Below are positions 62,238-64,000 of a stretch of DNA of 64,000 nt, one piece after another. How positions within the stretch are numbered: position 1 is the first letter of the stretch; each line of letters begins with the position of its first letter. The stretch is from Micromonospora ureilytica. GTDB lineage: Bacteria > Actinomycetota > Actinomycetes > Mycobacteriales > Micromonosporaceae. The notes under the pieces are model-generated. The model was not told the DNA's origin. It saw nothing but the letters and a program-made list of their open reading frames with translations, and searched no databases. Location: assembly GCF_015751765.1 (NCBI RefSeq), contig NZ_JADOTX010000001.1, positions 4,650,001 to 4,714,000 of the forward strand, written 5' to 3'. Made by a program: the position numbers and the translations under genes.

Positions 62238-64000
62238 ACAGGGAACACGGGCCGGCGGCGGTGGCCGACGCGGCACCGGTCGGGCGGGCCGCCGCCGAGC
62301 GGGCCGTGCTGCGCCTGGCCCGGCCGTACCTGGGCCGCCTGGTCGGAGCCGGGTTGTTGGCAGCCGCCACCGAGTTCGCCGGGCTCGCCCTGATGGCCAC
62401 GGCCACCTGGCTGCTGATGAGCGCCGCCGGTCAGCCTCCGCTGGACCGCCTCACAGTGGCGATCGTCGCGGTCCGGGCGCTGGCGATCAGCCGGGGCGTG
62501 TTCCGCTACACCGAACGGCTCGCCGGGCACGACGCGGTGCTCCGCATGATCACCGACGTGCGGGCCCGGGTCTTCGCCACCCTGGCGGCCCGCCGTGGTT
62601 CGGCGCACCGCTCGGGGGACGTGCTGAGCCGCCTGGTCTCCGACGTGGAGGCCGTCCAGGACCTGTTGCTGCGGGTGCTGGTCCCCGGTTCGGCGGCGGC
62701 TCTGGTGGGTGTGCTGGCGGTCGCCGTGGCGGCGCTGATCTCGCCACCGGCCGCCGGCGCGCTCGCCGTCGGGCTGCTGGTTGCCGGGGTGGCGCTGCCC
62801 GCACTGGCCACCGCTGTCACCCGCCGCAGCGCGGCCGAGGTGGCCCCCCTGCGGGGCGCGCTGGCCACCGACGCGATCGACCTCACCCACGGCGCGGCCG
62901 ACCTGGCCGCCTTCGGGGCGACAGATGTCACGCTGCGCGCCGCCGAGCAGCGCGCTCACCGGCTGGCCCGGCTGGAACGTCGGCTGGCCGCCACCGGGTT
63001 CGCGGTGGACGCGGCCGGGGTGCTGACCGCCGGTGTGACCGCCGCGGCGGTGGTGCTTGTCGCGCTCGCCGCCGACGTGTCGGGGGTGCTGGTGGGCGTC
63101 CTGGCCGTCGGCGCGCTGGCCGCCGTCGAGGTGACGCTGGCGCTGGTCACGGCGGCCCGGCAGTGGACGCAGCTGCGGCCCGGCCTGACCCGGGTGGCCG
63201 ACCTGCTGGACACGGCCCCGCCGACCCCGCCGACCCCGCCGCCCGCGAACGGCCCGACGGACCTGACCGGCCCGCACGAGCTGCGCTTCATCGACGTGAC
63301 GGTGCGATACCGGGCCGGCGCGGCCCCCGCCCTGGACGGCGTCAGCCTGGACCTGCCGGCGGGACGCCGGATCGCGGTCGTCGGCCCGAGTGGCGCCGGC
63401 AAGAGCACCCTGGCCGCCGTGCTCACCGGCACCGTCCGGCCCGCGACCGGCCGGGTCACCCTGGACGGTCACGACCTCTCGGCGTACGCCGAGGAGGCGT
63501 TGCCCCGTGCCGTCGGCGGGCTGCTGGCCGAGGCGTACGTCTTCCACGCCACGGTGCGGGAGAACCTGCTGCTCGGGCGTGCCGGAGCAGACGAGGAGGA
63601 GCTGACCGGGGCCACCGCCGCCGCCGGCCTCCTGGACTGGGTGCACGCCCAGCCGGCGGGCTGGGACACGCTCGTCGGCGAGGAGGGCGGGCAGCTCTCC
63701 GGCGGGCAGCGGCAGCGGCTGGCGCTCGCCCGAGCCCTGCTGGCCGCGCCGCCGGTGCTGGTGCTCGACGAGCCCACCGAAGGTCTGGACCCGACCGCCG
63801 CGGACGCGGTGCTCGCGTCCGCTCTCGCCGCCACCCCCACCGGGCACTCGGTGCTGTTGATCACCCACCGGCTCAGCGGGCTGGCCGAGCTGGACGAGAT
63901 AGTGGTTCTGGACGGCGGCAGGGTGATCCAGCGCGGTCGGCACGCCGAGCTGGTCGCCGCCCCGGGCTGGTACCGGGACCAGTGGCTGCTCCAGGCCGCT
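62234..64000 (+). CDS. cydC: CydC-like ABC exporter subunit (runs off right edge)
   Basis: 589 codons are in the window and no stop is reached. A Pro/Ala N-terminus is followed by six membrane helices. The ATPase domain has Walker A GPSGAGKSTL, signature LSGGQRQR, Walker B VLVLDEPTEGLD and switch His LITHRLSG, and continues to about the window end. It forms the CydDC heterodimer with the upstream gene, which it overlaps in an ATGA junction. The missing C-terminus is probably short, since the sequence has passed the switch region and reached GWYRDQWLLQAA. Confidence 0.9.
   Translation, partial: MNREHGPAAVADAAPVGRAAAERAVLRLARPYLGRLVGAGLLAAATEFAGLALMATATWLLMSAAGQPPLDRLTVAIVAVRALAISRGVFRYTERLAGHDAVLRMITDVRARVFATLAARRGSAHRSGDVLSRLVSDVEAVQDLLLRVLVPGSAAALVGVLAVAVAALISPPAAGALAVGLLVAGVALPALATAVTRRSAAEVAPLRGALATDAIDLTHGAADLAAFGATDVTLRAAEQRAHRLARLERRLAATGFAVDAAGVLTAGVTAAAVVLVALAADVSGVLVGVLAVGALAAVEVTLALVTAARQWTQLRPGLTRVADLLDTAPPTPPTPPPANGPTDLTGPHELRFIDVTVRYRAGAAPALDGVSLDLPAGRRIAVVGPSGAGKSTLAAVLTGTVRPATGRVTLDGHDLSAYAEEALPRAVGGLLAEAYVFHATVRENLLLGRAGADEEELTGATAAAGLLDWVHAQPAGWDTLVGEEGGQLSGGQRQRLALARALLAAPPVLVLDEPTEGLDPTAADAVLASALAATPTGHSVLLITHRLSGLAELDEIVVLDGGRVIQRGRHAELVAAPGWYRDQWLLQAA

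Noticed and set aside
61241..63943. A 900-codon open frame antisense to cydD and cydC
   Set aside because: High-GC shadow frame. It is His/Gln/Arg/Pro-rich with no domain, while the plus strand carries full ABC transporter motifs.

Overview
The window is 64 kb of very GC-rich DNA with strong G/C at third codon positions and many GTG starts. Its gene families are typical of Actinobacteria: the acyl-CoA carboxylase subunits AccA, a carboxyltransferase and the small epsilon subunit; a mycosin-type protease; a two-GNAT mycothiol-synthase-like protein; GuaB1; an Lpd-type quinone reductase; and SigE-family ECF sigma. Gene content and intergenic palindromes suggest Micromonosporaceae (Micromonospora or Salinispora-like). 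That is an inference, since no rRNA or marker phylogeny could be run. I saw no rRNA or tRNA gene, CRISPR array, transposase or prophage.

Layout. 1-3439: fragment of a geranylgeranyl-reductase-like flavoprotein, a membrane protein, and PEP carboxykinase. 3867-6502: two GtrA membrane proteins, a MaoC-like hydratase and a PH-domain protein. 6609-9152: divergent biotin ligase and carboxyltransferase. 9181-12364 (minus): SigE-family sigma with a membrane partner, a ketopantoate-reductase-like enzyme and an M50 protease. 12466-16273: Uma2 nuclease, a secreted GH25 lysozyme behind an RBS-sequestering hairpin, and a Ser/Thr kinase. 16364-21489: AccE, then a lower-GC three-gene type VII secretion-like module (two candidate substrates and a mycosin), a repeat-rich scar, Maf and an O-methyltransferase. 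21568-25936: DrrAB-like ABC exporter, its PadR regulator, and the biotin carboxylase/BCCP subunit.

25953-34591: ArgP/LysE pair, GuaB1, a TetR/DoxX pair with twin operators, and a MarR-led heterodimeric ABC exporter. 34631-43313: an editing-less threonyl-tRNA synthetase paralogue, DedA, a DUF998-like protein, the quinone reductase, a gamma-glutamylcyclotransferase and a minus-strand cluster (MBL hydrolase, coiled-coil protein, SCO6745-like protein, double GNAT). 43428-56437: DUF4349 lipoprotein, M20 amidohydrolase, acyl-CoA mutase large subunit, a second Ser/Thr kinase, a phosphohexomutase with an in-frame repeat insertion, GPP34, upp, deoC and two aldehyde dehydrogenase genes. 56716-64000: BlaI-type repressor, M56 protease, then cydA-cydB-cydD-cydC running off the right edge.

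Two regulatory themes stand out. First, at least fourteen genes share one start architecture: a TANNNT -10 box ending 6-7 nt before the start codon with no Shine-Dalgarno, as expected for leaderless mRNAs. Second, several regulators have recognisable operators: BlaI (a 17-bp dyad at its own -10 and repeats before cydA), PadR (a nearly identical 24-mer at two sites) and TetR (two 15-bp dyads). Carboxylase, mutase, PEP carboxykinase and DeoC/ALDH genes give the window a propionate/anaplerotic and nucleoside-salvage flavour. The cyd block is a self-contained, apparently BlaI-controlled terminal-oxidase unit.
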